Numbered from the stretch's first letter, positions 37,937-45,390 are shown. The stretch is DNA of 64,000 bases from Pseudonocardia xinjiangensis (GCF_012911925.1 NZ_JAAXKY010000012.1:1-64000), one strand, 5' to 3'. Translations and numbers: made by a program. Notes: generated by a model from the sequence alone, not told the origin.

Positions 37937-37962
37937 GTACCCGGACCGCGCCCGAAAATGTC
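37937..37962 (-). promoter_or_regulatory. Candidate SigB-type promoter for the DUF6328 gene
   Basis: GGGTAC on the minus strand at 37942-37937, nine bases before the ATG. The sequence from minus-10 to start, GGGTACTCCCCGTCCATG, differs by one base from that at 12023. The minus-35 region reads GACATTTT and is a poor match, so this call rests on the minus-10 and the shared geometry. Confidence 0.4.
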
Positions 37963-37966
37963 CGGA

Positions 37967-38548
37967 TCAGGCGACCGTTGCGCCCTGGTGGTGCACCGCG
38001 TGTGCACCCTCGGCGAACTCCTCGACGATCTTGGCGCAGAAGGCCGGCAGATCGTCGGGGTTGCGGCTGGAGACGAGGCCGTGGTCGGTGACGACCTCCT
38101 CGTCGACCACGGTGCCGCCGGCGTTGCGGATGTCGGTGCGCAGGCTCGGGTAGGACGTCAGGGTCCGGCCCCGCACGAGGTCGGCCTCGACGAGCGTCCA
38201 CGGCCCGTGGCAGATCACGCCGACGGGCGTGCCGGCGCGGAAGATCTCCTGCACGAACGCGACGACGTCGGGGTCCATCCGGAGGCGGTCGGCATTGACC
38301 GTGCCGCCCGGCAGGATCAGCCCGTCGTAGTCGGCAGCCGACGCCTGCTGCACCGCCTTGTCGGCGGTGAAGGTGTCGGCGGGCTCGATGTCGTTGTTCA
38401 TCGCCTGGAACTCGCCCTCGGACAGCGAGATGATCTCCGTCCGGGCGCCTTCCTGCTCGACCGCCTCGCGTGGACGCGTGAGCTCCACCTGCTCCACACC
38501 ATCGGTGGCCAGGATCGCGATGCGCTTACCGTCCAGCTTGCCTGCCAT
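37967..38548 (-). CDS. DJ-1/PfpI-family protein
   Basis: 193 residues. DJ-1/PfpI fold with nucleophile Cys and adjacent His in VGVICHGPWTLVEADLVRG, and GLILPGGTVNADRLRMDPD before it; RTLTSYPSLRTDIRNAGG is typical of the PfpI branch. Family members act as glyoxalases, deglycases or proteases in stress protection; activity here is not resolvable. AAGGA six bases before the ATG. Its promoter region is shared with the divergent DUF2945 gene and carries SigB-type elements in both directions. Confidence 0.9.
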   Translation of the reverse strand: MAGKLDGKRIAILATDGVEQVELTRPREAVEQEGARTEIISLSEGEFQAMNNDIEPADTFTADKAVQQASAADYDGLILPGGTVNADRLRMDPDVVAFVQEIFRAGTPVGVICHGPWTLVEADLVRGRTLTSYPSLRTDIRNAGGTVVDEEVVTDHGLVSSRNPDDLPAFCAKIVEEFAEGAHAVHHQGATVA

Positions 38549-38580
38549 GTTCTTCCTTTCCTCGTTGCCGTACGCAGATC

Positions 38581-38606
38581 GCGTACCCGGGTCCGGCACG
38601 GGGTAA
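38581..38606 (+). promoter_or_regulatory. Candidate SigB-type promoter for DUF2945, leaderless
   Basis: GCGT, 16 bases, GGGTAA, then nine bases to the ATG at 38616. It occupies almost the same DNA as the minus-strand promoter for the DJ-1/PfpI gene. Confidence 0.45.
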
Positions 38607-38608
38607 GC
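38583..38608 (-). promoter_or_regulatory. Candidate SigB-type promoter for the DJ-1/PfpI gene
   Basis: On the minus strand GCTT, 16 bases, GGGTAC: one mismatch in the minus-35 box. The leader would be about 28 bases and contains GAAAGGAAG before the ATG. It overlaps the plus-strand promoter base for base. Confidence 0.5.
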
Positions 38609-38615
38609 GCCCCGC

Positions 38616-38837
38616 ATGAGCGAGTTCGAGAAGGGCGACCACGTCACGTGGAAGAGTCACGGCGGCATCGCTGAGGGAGAGGTCGAGGAGGAGATCACCG
38701 AGGACACCGAGGCGGCGGGCCGCACCGTGCGGGCCACCCCCGACGACCCGCAGTACCGGGTGCGCAGCGAGAAGAGCGGGCGCGACGCGGTGCACCGCCC
38801 GGGGGCGCTGACGAAGAAGCCGAAGGGCGACGACTAG
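38616..38837 (+). CDS. DUF2945 (hypervirulence-associated, TUDOR-like) protein
   Basis: 73 residues. Matches the short DUF2945/HVA1 family end to end: FEKGDHVTWKSHGGIAEGEV, TEDTEAAGRTVRATPDDPQY, RVRSEKSGRDAVHRPGAL. Small beta-barrel-like protein, function unknown, often next to stress genes. The ATG starts nine bases after a GGGTAA minus-10 element and lacks a ribosome-binding site, consistent with a leaderless mRNA. Confidence 0.88.
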   Translation: MSEFEKGDHVTWKSHGGIAEGEVEEEITEDTEAAGRTVRATPDDPQYRVRSEKSGRDAVHRPGALTKKPKGDD

Positions 38838-38868
38838 CCGGCCTGTTCCCGTCGGCCGCGCAAGCACC

Positions 38869-39927
38869 TCAGGAACCGATGAGCCGCACGACCGCCCGCT
38901 CCACTGCGGCGCGGGTCGTGTCGTCGGTGAGGTCGGGCACCGCCGAGATGCCGTCGAGCCTGCGCAGGGCGGGGAGCACCGTGCGCCCCTCCTCGAAGCG
39001 CTCCAGCACCCGCGGGTCGACATACGAGTTGCGCGCCACCGTCGGGGTGTTGCCGAGGTGCTCGGACACCTCCTTGATCGCCCGGTTCACCACACGCTTG
39101 CGGGCCCGTTCCTTCTCGGGGACGCCGCCGCGGGCCACTCCCGCGGCCAGCGTGACCGCAGCCAGCACGGTGGCGTTCCAGGTCCGCAGGTCCTTGCAGG
39201 TGTACTGCTCCCCCATCAGCTCCTTCACGGCCGCGTTCAGATCCTCGGCACGCACGTCGTGCCAGCCCCGGCCGATGCGGTAGACGAGCAGGTCGTCCCC
39301 GCCGCCCCGGCGGCGCAGCAACGAGTTGACGACCCGGTGCAGCAGCGGGTCGCGCAGCGCCAGGGTGCGCGGGATCCCGCCCTTGGCCGGATAGGAGAAC
39401 AGGACGGCGCCCCGCTGGAGCCGGACGTGCTCGCGGCGCAGCGTCGCCAGCCCGAACGTGCCGTCCTCGTCGTCGTCACCGGGGGCGTACTCCTCCCCGC
39501 CTGCCCGGAACACCCCGACGTCGAGCATCCGAACCCCCGCCGACAGCACGCGGTCCCGGCCGAGGCCCTTCTCCGTCAGCCGGGCCAGGACCTCACCGCG
39601 GACGTCGACCAGCCGCGCCCCCAGGCTCAGGACCCTGTCGTGCTTGTCCCGGTCGCGCAGGCGGCGCCACTCGTCGTGGTACCGGTACTGGCGCCGCCCG
39701 GCCGCGTCCGTGCCGACGGCCTGGATGTGCCCCTTCGGGTCGGGCGATATCCACACGTCCCGCCACGCGGGGGGAATGACCAGCGACTTGATCCGGGCGA
39801 TCTCCACGGGGTCGCTGATCGGCAGCCCGCTCGCGTCGTGGAAACTCCATCCGCGCCCGCGGCGGCGGCGCGTCAGCCCGGGCGTCGCGGGGTCGACCCG
39901 GACCAGTCCGGCAGGTGGCTCACTCAC
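38869..39927 (-). CDS. DNA topoisomerase IB
   Basis: 352 residues. Poxvirus/bacterial type IB topoisomerase, which relaxes supercoils through a 3'-phosphotyrosine. N-terminal domain: ARIKSLVIPPAWRDVWISPD, GHIQAVGTDAAGRRQYRYHD. Catalytic domain: VGVFRAGGEEYA, EHVRLQRGAVLFSYPAKGG, LRTWNATVLAAVTLA, and the tyrosine in VARNSYVDPRVLERFE. Start is set at a GTG ten bases after a GGGTAT minus-10 element; the ATG at 39939 lies inside that element and so cannot be used by this transcript. Downstream of the TraR/DksA-like gene. Confidence 0.93.
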   Translation of the reverse strand: MSEPPAGLVRVDPATPGLTRRRRGRGWSFHDASGLPISDPVEIARIKSLVIPPAWRDVWISPDPKGHIQAVGTDAAGRRQYRYHDEWRRLRDRDKHDRVLSLGARLVDVRGEVLARLTEKGLGRDRVLSAGVRMLDVGVFRAGGEEYAPGDDDEDGTFGLATLRREHVRLQRGAVLFSYPAKGGIPRTLALRDPLLHRVVNSLLRRRGGGDDLLVYRIGRGWHDVRAEDLNAAVKELMGEQYTCKDLRTWNATVLAAVTLAAGVARGGVPEKERARKRVVNRAIKEVSEHLGNTPTVARNSYVDPRVLERFEEGRTVLPALRRLDGISAVPDLTDDTTRAAVERAVVRLIGS

Positions 39928-39937
39928 ACCCCGCCCC

Positions 39938-39962
39938 ATACCCGCCGGAGAGACGGGCGAAC
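39938..39962 (-). promoter_or_regulatory. Candidate SigB-type promoter for topoisomerase IB
   Basis: On the minus strand GTTC, 15 bases, GGGTAT: the minus-10 is perfect and the minus-35 has one mismatch. The GTG start follows ten bases later, suggesting a leaderless mRNA. It lies partly over the stop region of the upstream zinc-finger gene. Confidence 0.55.
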
Positions 39963-39965
39963 CGG

Positions 39966-40325
39966 TCAGGTGACCACCGGGGTGTCGGCGTGCTCGCGAC
40001 ACGTGGCCGCCTCGGGACGGGCCTCCAGCCGCTCGTCGTCGATCTCGCGGTGGCAGACCGCACAGCGGCCGTAGGTGCCGGCGTCGAGGCGTTCCACGGC
40101 GTCGATGATCCGGCGACGCTGCTCCTCGATCGTGTCGACGCTCAGCTCGGCCTCCATCGAGGTGTTCACCTCGGTGCCGTAGTCGGCGGGGTGCTGGCCG
40201 AGAGCGCCCTCCTGGCCGAGCGTGTCGGCCGACGCCTCGGCCCGGCTCTGCTCGGCGAAGCGGGCGCGTTCGTCGAGTTCGGCCAGCTCGGTGGTCAGCA
40301 TCTTGCGGGCGCGATCGAGGTCCAC
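39966..40325 (-). CDS. TraR/DksA-type zinc-finger protein
   Basis: 119 residues. N-terminal coiled-coil-prone helices (DLDRARKMLTTELAELDERA) and a C-terminal zinc finger GRCAVCHREID with EAATCREHAD. The last ligand position is His, giving C-x2-C-x17-C-x2-H in place of four cysteines. Proteins of this type bind RNA polymerase in some bacteria; the actinobacterial ones are poorly studied. GTG start with GGAAGGA five bases upstream. A SigB-type promoter lies about 45 bases before the start. Confidence 0.87.
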   Translation of the reverse strand: MDLDRARKMLTTELAELDERARFAEQSRAEASADTLGQEGALGQHPADYGTEVNTSMEAELSVDTIEEQRRRIIDAVERLDAGTYGRCAVCHREIDDERLEARPEAATCREHADTPVVT

Positions 40326-40367
40326 GGTCGTCCTTCCGTCACGTGCGGGAAGCATCAGCGCTCTCGC

Positions 40368-40393
40368 ATACCCACCCCGCCGGACCCGTACGC
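40368..40393 (-). promoter_or_regulatory. Candidate SigB-type promoter for the TraR/DksA gene
   Basis: On the minus strand GCGT, 16 bases, GGGTAT; the minus-10 is a perfect match. The minus-35 box lies inside the left arm of the terminator hairpin of the preceding GH65 gene. Confidence 0.5.
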
Positions 40394-40421
40394 CTCCACC
40401 GGGAGGTGCAGGCGTACGGGT
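40384..40421 (-). terminator. Hairpin terminator after the GH65 gene
   Basis: Perfect 12-base arms ACCCGTACGCCT and AGGCGTACGGGT enclose a further CACC/GGTG pairing. It lies about 50 bases past the GH65 stop. No T-tract. Confidence 0.7.
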
Positions 40422-40467
40422 GGCCGAGCGGACCGACGGACGGGGGGAACGGGCGAACGGCGAGCCG

Positions 40468-42828
40468 TCAGCTCCCCGGGTGGCGGGCGTTGGGCGCCCG
40501 GCCGTAGGGCTGCTCGACGGGCTCGACGGGCTCGCACGCCGGGATCGGCCGGACCTGCGGGGCATCGGCCAGCGCCAGTGGTTCGCCGTGGTGGCGCAGC
40601 CGCATCGGGGCCCCGCTGACGAGCCGGTACTCGGCCTCGCCCGGCCGGATCTCCACGCGCAGCTGGCGGCCCTGCCACAGCAGCCCGAACGAGATCCGCG
40701 ACAGTGCGGGCGGCAGCTGCGGCGCGAAGGCGATGCCCCCGTTGTCGAGCCGCATCCCGCCGAACCCGGACACCACCGCGGTCCACGTGCCCGCCATCGA
40801 CGCGATGTGCACGCCGTGCTCGGTGTTGCCCGCCAGGTTGTTCAGGTCGACCAGCGCCGCCTCGGCGAGGTAGTCGTAGGCCAGGTCCAGATGCCCCGTC
40901 CACGCCGCGACGACGGCCTGTGTGCAGGCTGACAGCGACGAGTCGCGCACCGTGATCGCCTCGTAGTAGGCGAAGTTGCGCTGCATCTGCTCCGGGGTGA
41001 ACGCCTCCGGCCGCAGCTGGATCGCCAGGACCAGGTCGGCCTGCTTGGACACCTGCTTGCGGTAGAGGTCGAAGTAGGGCACGTGCAGCAGGAGCGGGTA
41101 CTTCTCCGGCGGGGTGTTCTCGAAGTCCCAGCCCTGGTGGTTGGTGAAGCCCTCCGACTGGGGGTGCACACCGAGCACCTCGTCGTAGGGGATGCGCATC
41201 GACTTGGCGGCGTCGCGCCAGCTCGCCATCTCCTCGGCGTTGACGCCCAGCCGGGCCGCCGCGCGCGAGTGGCGGGCCGCCGTGTCGGCGGCCACCCGCA
41301 GGTTCTGCTGCGCCATCAGGTTGGTGTAGACGTTGTTGTCGACGATGGCCGTGTACTCGTCCGGGCCGGTCACCCCGTCGATCCGGAACTGCCCCGCCGA
41401 GTCGTGGTGCCCGAGCGAACGCCACAGCCGCGCCGTGGCCACCAGCAGCTCCAGGCCGACCTCGCGCTCGAAGTCCACATCACCCGTGGCCGCCACGTGG
41501 CGCCGGACCGCGTCGGCGATGTCGGCGTTGATGTGGAACGCCGCGGTGCCCGCAGGCCAGTACCCCGAGCACTCGTGCCCGCGGATCGTCCGCCACGGGA
41601 ACGCCGCGCCCCCCAGCCCCAGCTGCTCGGCCCGCTCGTAGGCCATCGGCAGGATCGACTGCCGCCAGCGCAACGCGTCGGCCGCCGCCTCCGGGGCCAG
41701 GTGCGACAGCACCGGCAGGCAGAACGTCTCGGTGTCCCAGAACGTGTGCCCGTCGTAGCCCTCGCCGGTGAGCCCCTTGGCCCCGATCGCCCGCCGCTCC
41801 GCGCGGGCGCCCGCCTGCAGCACGTGGAAGACCGCCACCCGCACCGCCTGCTGCAGCTCCGCGTCGCCGTCGATCTCGACGTCGGCGGTCTCCCAGAAGT
41901 CGTCGAGGTACTGGCGCTGCTCCGCCAGCATCCCCTCCCAGCCGGTGTAGCGCGCCGCGGCCAGCGCCGCGCGCACCTGGTCGTGCAGCGCGGGCTGCGA
42001 CCGGCGCGCCGACCAGCCGTACGCCAGGTACTTGATGATCCGCAGCTTCTGCCCCGGCTCCAGCCGGGCGATCACGGTGGTGCGGCCGATGTCCTCGGTC
42101 GCCTCCGAGGTGATCTTGACGCCGTCCGGGCCGTGCACCTCGTGGTCCATCGCAGCCGCCACCCGCAGCGCGGACCGGCGCGTGTGGTGGATCAGGATCG
42201 CGCCCGCCTCGTCGCTGCGCCACTGCTCCGCCACCAGCGGGTCGGTCAGTGCGGCCTCGACCCGTGGGTCGTCGTCGCTGCGCGACGGCAGCTGCTCGTT
42301 GGCCACCAGCTCGGACTGCACGACCAGCAGGGCGGGGGCGTCGAGCACCTCCACCTCGTAGCAGATGGCCGCGACGGCACGCTGGGTCAGCGACACCATG
42401 CGCGTGCTGCGCACCGACACCACGCGACCCGCCGGCGACGCCCACTCCACCTCGCGGGTGAGCGTGCCGGCCCGCAGGTCCAGCACCCGCTCGTGGCGGC
42501 GTAGCTCGCCGTAGCGCAGGTCGAACGGCTCGTCCTCGACGAGCAGCCGGATCAGCTTGCCGTTGGTGACGTTGATGATCGTCTGCCCGGACTCCGGGTA
42601 GCCGTAGCCACCCTCGGCGTACGGGAGGGGGCGGCGCTCGTAGAAGGAGTTGAGGTAGGTGCCCGGCCAGGCGTTGGGCTCGCCCTCGTCCAGGTTGCCC
42701 CGCAGCCCGATGTGGCCGTTGGAGAGCGCGAACACCGACTCCACCTGGCCGATCGCGTCCAGGTCGAGCTTGGACTCGCGTACCACCCACGGCTCGACCG
42801 TGAACGGCCGTCCCGGATCAGGACTCAT
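40468..42828 (-). CDS. Glycoside hydrolase family 65 protein (disaccharide phosphorylase)
   Basis: 786 residues. GH65 enzymes phosphorolyse alpha-linked disaccharides such as trehalose, maltose, kojibiose or nigerose, giving beta-glucose-1-phosphate. N-terminal sandwich: ESKLDLDAIGQVESVFALSN, GHIGLRGNLDEGEP, GTYLNSFYE. Catalytic barrel: YDGHTFWDTETFCLPVL, and the general-acid Glu in GVTGPDEYTAIVDNNVYTNL. HTEHGVHIASMAG-type residues (NTEHGVHIASMAG) fall in the phosphate-binding zone. The adjacent beta-phosphoglucomutase converts the expected product, supporting phosphorylase over hydrolase. Exact disaccharide unknown. GAGGA seven bases before the ATG. Confidence 0.9.
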   Translation of the reverse strand: MSPDPGRPFTVEPWVVRESKLDLDAIGQVESVFALSNGHIGLRGNLDEGEPNAWPGTYLNSFYERRPLPYAEGGYGYPESGQTIINVTNGKLIRLLVEDEPFDLRYGELRRHERVLDLRAGTLTREVEWASPAGRVVSVRSTRMVSLTQRAVAAICYEVEVLDAPALLVVQSELVANEQLPSRSDDDPRVEAALTDPLVAEQWRSDEAGAILIHHTRRSALRVAAAMDHEVHGPDGVKITSEATEDIGRTTVIARLEPGQKLRIIKYLAYGWSARRSQPALHDQVRAALAAARYTGWEGMLAEQRQYLDDFWETADVEIDGDAELQQAVRVAVFHVLQAGARAERRAIGAKGLTGEGYDGHTFWDTETFCLPVLSHLAPEAAADALRWRQSILPMAYERAEQLGLGGAAFPWRTIRGHECSGYWPAGTAAFHINADIADAVRRHVAATGDVDFEREVGLELLVATARLWRSLGHHDSAGQFRIDGVTGPDEYTAIVDNNVYTNLMAQQNLRVAADTAARHSRAAARLGVNAEEMASWRDAAKSMRIPYDEVLGVHPQSEGFTNHQGWDFENTPPEKYPLLLHVPYFDLYRKQVSKQADLVLAIQLRPEAFTPEQMQRNFAYYEAITVRDSSLSACTQAVVAAWTGHLDLAYDYLAEAALVDLNNLAGNTEHGVHIASMAGTWTAVVSGFGGMRLDNGGIAFAPQLPPALSRISFGLLWQGRQLRVEIRPGEAEYRLVSGAPMRLRHHGEPLALADAPQVRPIPACEPVEPVEQPYGRAPNARHPGS

Positions 42829-42901
42829 TGCACGTCCTCGCTGCGCTCGGCCGGCAGTTCGTCCGGCACTGTGTCCATGATTCGCTCGCAAGCTCGCTCA
42901 T
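42818..42901 (-). CDS. Mini-ORF A, 27 codons, overlapping the GH65 start
   Basis: Begins MSELASESWTQCRTN and ends inside the GH65 gene in another frame. Its ATG overlaps the stop of mini-ORF B (ATGA). Encoded by one copy of a 70-base tandem repeat. May serve only to carry ribosomes from the mutase gene to GH65; translation is not proven. Confidence 0.35.
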   Translation of the reverse strand: MSELASESWTQCRTNCRPSAARTCNES

Positions 42902-42979
42902 CGCTCGCCCTCGCTGCGCTCGGCCGGCGCTTCGCGCAGGCGCTGTGTCACTGATTCGCTCGCAAGCTCGCTCATCGCT
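42836..42979. repeat. Tandem duplication of about 70 bases between mutase and GH65 genes
   Basis: Copies at 42836-42905 and 42909-42979 share CCTCGCTGCGCTCGGCCGGC at one end and ATTCGCTCGCAAGCTCGCTC at the other, with a diverged centre. On the minus strand each copy contains an ATG in ATGAGCGAGCTTGCGAGCGA. Sequences like this are familiar as dispersed repeats near start codons in actinobacteria (general knowledge, not verified here). Confidence 0.75.
42898..42975 (-). CDS. Mini-ORF B, 25 codons, coupled to the mutase gene
   Basis: Begins MSELASESVTQRLRE. Its ATG overlaps the stop of the mutase gene (ATGA) and its own stop overlaps the ATG of mini-ORF A in the same way. Encoded by the second copy of the tandem repeat. 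Function unknown. Confidence 0.35.
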   Translation of the reverse strand: MSELASESVTQRLREAPAERSEGER

Positions 42980-43718
42980 GCTCCTCCAGCAGTTGTGCGA
43001 GGTCGGTGACCACGGTGTCGGCGCCGTGCTCCCGCAGTGCGTCGGCCTGCCCGAGGCGGTCGACCCCGACGACGAAGCCGAACCCACCCGCCTTACCCGA
43101 CGCCACTCCGGCCAGCGCGTCCTCGAACACGACGGCCTGCTTCCGGTCGACGTTCAGGTCGGCCGCCGCGGCGAGGAACGTGTCGGGGGCGGGCTTGCCG
43201 GGCAGGCCCCGCTCCCGGGCCGTGACGCCATCGACGCGGTGGTCGATCAACGCGGTGAGGCCGGCGACGTCGAGCACCTGGGCCGCGTTGGCCGATGACG
43301 AGACGCAGGCCGTGGCCAGACCGGCTTCCTTCACGGCCTTCAGGTAGCGCACGGAACCGGGGTAGACCGTGACGCCCACGGTCGTGATCTTCTCCTGGAC
43401 GAGCTCGTTCTTCCTCGTGGCCAGTGCGTAGACCGTGTCGGCGTCAGGGGCGTCACCGGGGCCGCCCTCGGGTAGTGCGATGCCGCGGGAGCGGAGGAAC
43501 GAGTCGGTGCCGGCCAGTCGTGGCTTCCCGTCGACGTAGGGGCCGTAGTCGGCCTTCACGTCGAACGGCTTGAAGGGGGTGCCGTCGTGCTCGGCACGGG
43601 AGCGCAGGAAGTCGTCGAACGTCTGCTTCCACGCGGCGGCATGCACGCTGGCGGTGTCGGTCAGGACACCGTCGAGATCGAAGAGGCACGCGCGGGTGCC
43701 ATCAGGAAGGCCGAGCAT
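42972..43718 (-). CDS. HAD-family beta-phosphoglucomutase
   Basis: 248 residues. HAD phosphotransferase: nucleophile pair in ACLFDLDGVLTDTASVHAAA, Thr/Ser motif in ATACVSSSANAAQVL, Lys in RGLPGKPAPDTFLAAA, acid motif VVFEDALAGVASGKAGG. The Asp-x-Asp-Gly-Val and cap arrangement are those of beta-phosphoglucomutase, interconverting beta-glucose-1-phosphate and glucose-6-phosphate. It lies before the GH65 phosphorylase, linked by two mini-ORFs, and would channel its product into glycolysis. Confidence 0.92.
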   Translation of the reverse strand: MLGLPDGTRACLFDLDGVLTDTASVHAAAWKQTFDDFLRSRAEHDGTPFKPFDVKADYGPYVDGKPRLAGTDSFLRSRGIALPEGGPGDAPDADTVYALATRKNELVQEKITTVGVTVYPGSVRYLKAVKEAGLATACVSSSANAAQVLDVAGLTALIDHRVDGVTARERGLPGKPAPDTFLAAAADLNVDRKQAVVFEDALAGVASGKAGGFGFVVGVDRLGQADALREHGADTVVTDLAQLLEEQR

Positions 43719-43776
43719 TTCTCCACGGTACCGAAGTCCATGATCACCTTCGGCGGTACACGGGTCACGCCCTCGC

Positions 43777-45390
43777 TCAGTCGGGTGGCGCCGCGAGCAG
43801 CAGCGTTGTCGGAGCCCGTTCGCCCGCGGTCACGGTGATCGCGCAACCCGCCGCCGTCCGGCGGGCGACCAGGGCGAGGGTGCCGCCGTCGGGCAGCGGT
43901 TCGATCTCCTGCTGCACGGCGCTGCGCACCACGTCGAGCACCTGCATCGCGCTGACGGGAACCGGCTCGACGCCGCTCTCGACGTCCACCTCGACCCGTA
44001 GCCGCTCGCCGAACCTCGCCTGCTCGAGCTGCAGGTAGCCGCGCACCGCGTCGAGCTCCCGGCCGAGGGTGCTCGTGCCCGGCAGGTCGGCCACCCGGGA
44101 CAGGTCCGCGAAACCGAACAGCAGCTCGCGCGCCCGCATCGGGTCGGTGCGGATCAGCGCGGCGATGGTGTTGAGCGAGTTGTAGAAGAAGTGCTGCTCG
44201 AGGCGGCGGGCCTGCACCACCTGCCCGGCAGCGGCGGGCTCGCCGGCACCGGGTTCGGCCGCCACGGGTTCGGGAGCCGCGGGTCCGGATGACGCGGGGC
44301 CGGGGGACATCGCCACCGCCGGCTCCACCGGCGGGGCGAGCTCCGGAGCCGGCGTCTCGATCACCGGCTCGGGCGGACGGGCCCATCCCGCCTGCTGCAC
44401 CGCCGACGGGGCGAGGAGTCCCCGCCAGTGCGGGCGGCGCATCCGGCCGCCGCCGATCCAGCCGGTGAACTCCACGAGCCCCACCAGCTCGGGCGCCGCC
44501 CAGCTGGCGTGGCGCCCGGCATCGGCGGGCACCTCCCCCGAGAAGGGCCGCTTCGCCAGCCTGCGGGCCACGAGCTCGGCGGCCAGCTGGCGGCGCTGCT
44601 CCAGCGACACCCCCACCCGCCCGACGTAGTGCAGCCCGCCGCCGACGGGCACGCCGAGCAGGAGCGTGCCGACCGTGTCCGGACGCCGCGGGTCGGCGGG
44701 TGTCCAGCCGCCCACGAGCACCTGGCGCGTGCGCCGGATGGGCACCCGGAGCCAGAAGCGCGAGCGGCCCCCGGGGTGGTAGCGGCCCCGCAGGTGCCGG
44801 GCATGCAGGCCTTCGGCGCCCTTCTGGTCGGCGATCGCCAACATCGTGTCGAGCTCGGTGGCCGGCAGCGGTGACGTCGTCCACACCGGAGGGCTGGCGA
44901 ACCCGAGGCCGTCGAGCAGCGCCCGCCGGTCGGCGTAGTGCAGGTCGGTGGTGCTGTGCCCATCCAGCCAGAGCAGGTCGGCCACCTGGAAGTCCACCGG
45001 GATCCGCCGGATCGTCTCGTCGGAGGGACGATGCCGTGCGCTGCGGCGCTTGAGCAGGCGGGGACGCACCGCGTGCTCCTCGCCGCGCGCGACGAGGGTG
45101 CCGTCGAGCACCATCCCGCCGGGCGGCGAGCGGCGCAGCAGCGGCTCGGACAGCTCCGGGTAGGCGGCGCTCATCGAGTTGTTGCCGCCGCTCAGCAGCC
45201 GCACCCGCCTGCCGGGCTGCACGTACGCGATGCACCGGTGGCCGGTCCAGGCCACCTCGACCACCCAGTCCGGTCCGACCGGCGGATCCCCCGCCACCGA
45301 GGCCGCCTGCATCGGGGGGACGAGATCGGGCAACTCGCCCGAAGTCGGCCCCCCTGTCACGGCACACACGCTAACGGTTACCGGCGGCAT
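43777..45390 (-). CDS. Fusion of a degenerate ATP-dependent DNA ligase and a degenerate LytS-type histidine kinase
   Basis: 537 residues. Residues about 19-340 follow the LigD/LigC ligase plan: ELPDLVPPMQAAS, SAAYPEL, motif III DGTLVA (96-101), EGLHARHL (193-200). The adenylated lysine is absent: motif I reads EVAWTGHR, Ala47 at the Lys position, and motif V reads WLRVPI, without its lysines. A Pro/Ala/Glu linker (about 338-390) leads to a LytS-like dimerisation helix, LEQHFFYNSLNTIAALIR, with His400. The ATPase part keeps LGRELDAVRGYLQLEQARFG but lacks the N-box Asn (LDVVRSAVQQE) and a G1 box. Both catalytic sites look dead, suggesting a binding or scaffold role. Start could also be GTG 45360. 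Confidence 0.75.
   Translation of the reverse strand: MPPVTVSVCAVTGGPTSGELPDLVPPMQAASVAGDPPVGPDWVVEVAWTGHRCIAYVQPGRRVRLLSGGNNSMSAAYPELSEPLLRRSPPGGMVLDGTLVARGEEHAVRPRLLKRRSARHRPSDETIRRIPVDFQVADLLWLDGHSTTDLHYADRRALLDGLGFASPPVWTTSPLPATELDTMLAIADQKGAEGLHARHLRGRYHPGGRSRFWLRVPIRRTRQVLVGGWTPADPRRPDTVGTLLLGVPVGGGLHYVGRVGVSLEQRRQLAAELVARRLAKRPFSGEVPADAGRHASWAAPELVGLVEFTGWIGGGRMRRPHWRGLLAPSAVQQAGWARPPEPVIETPAPELAPPVEPAVAMSPGPASSGPAAPEPVAAEPGAGEPAAAGQVVQARRLEQHFFYNSLNTIAALIRTDPMRARELLFGFADLSRVADLPGTSTLGRELDAVRGYLQLEQARFGERLRVEVDVESGVEPVPVSAMQVLDVVRSAVQQEIEPLPDGGTLALVARRTAAGCAITVTAGERAPTTLLLAAPPD

Noticed and set aside
42836-42979. CRISPR array
   Set aside because: Two 70-base copies with coding overlap and no unique spacers; it is a tandem duplication.
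43777-45390. Active LigC/LigD-type DNA ligase
   Set aside because: The adenylation lysine and motif V lysines are missing, so ligase activity cannot be claimed.
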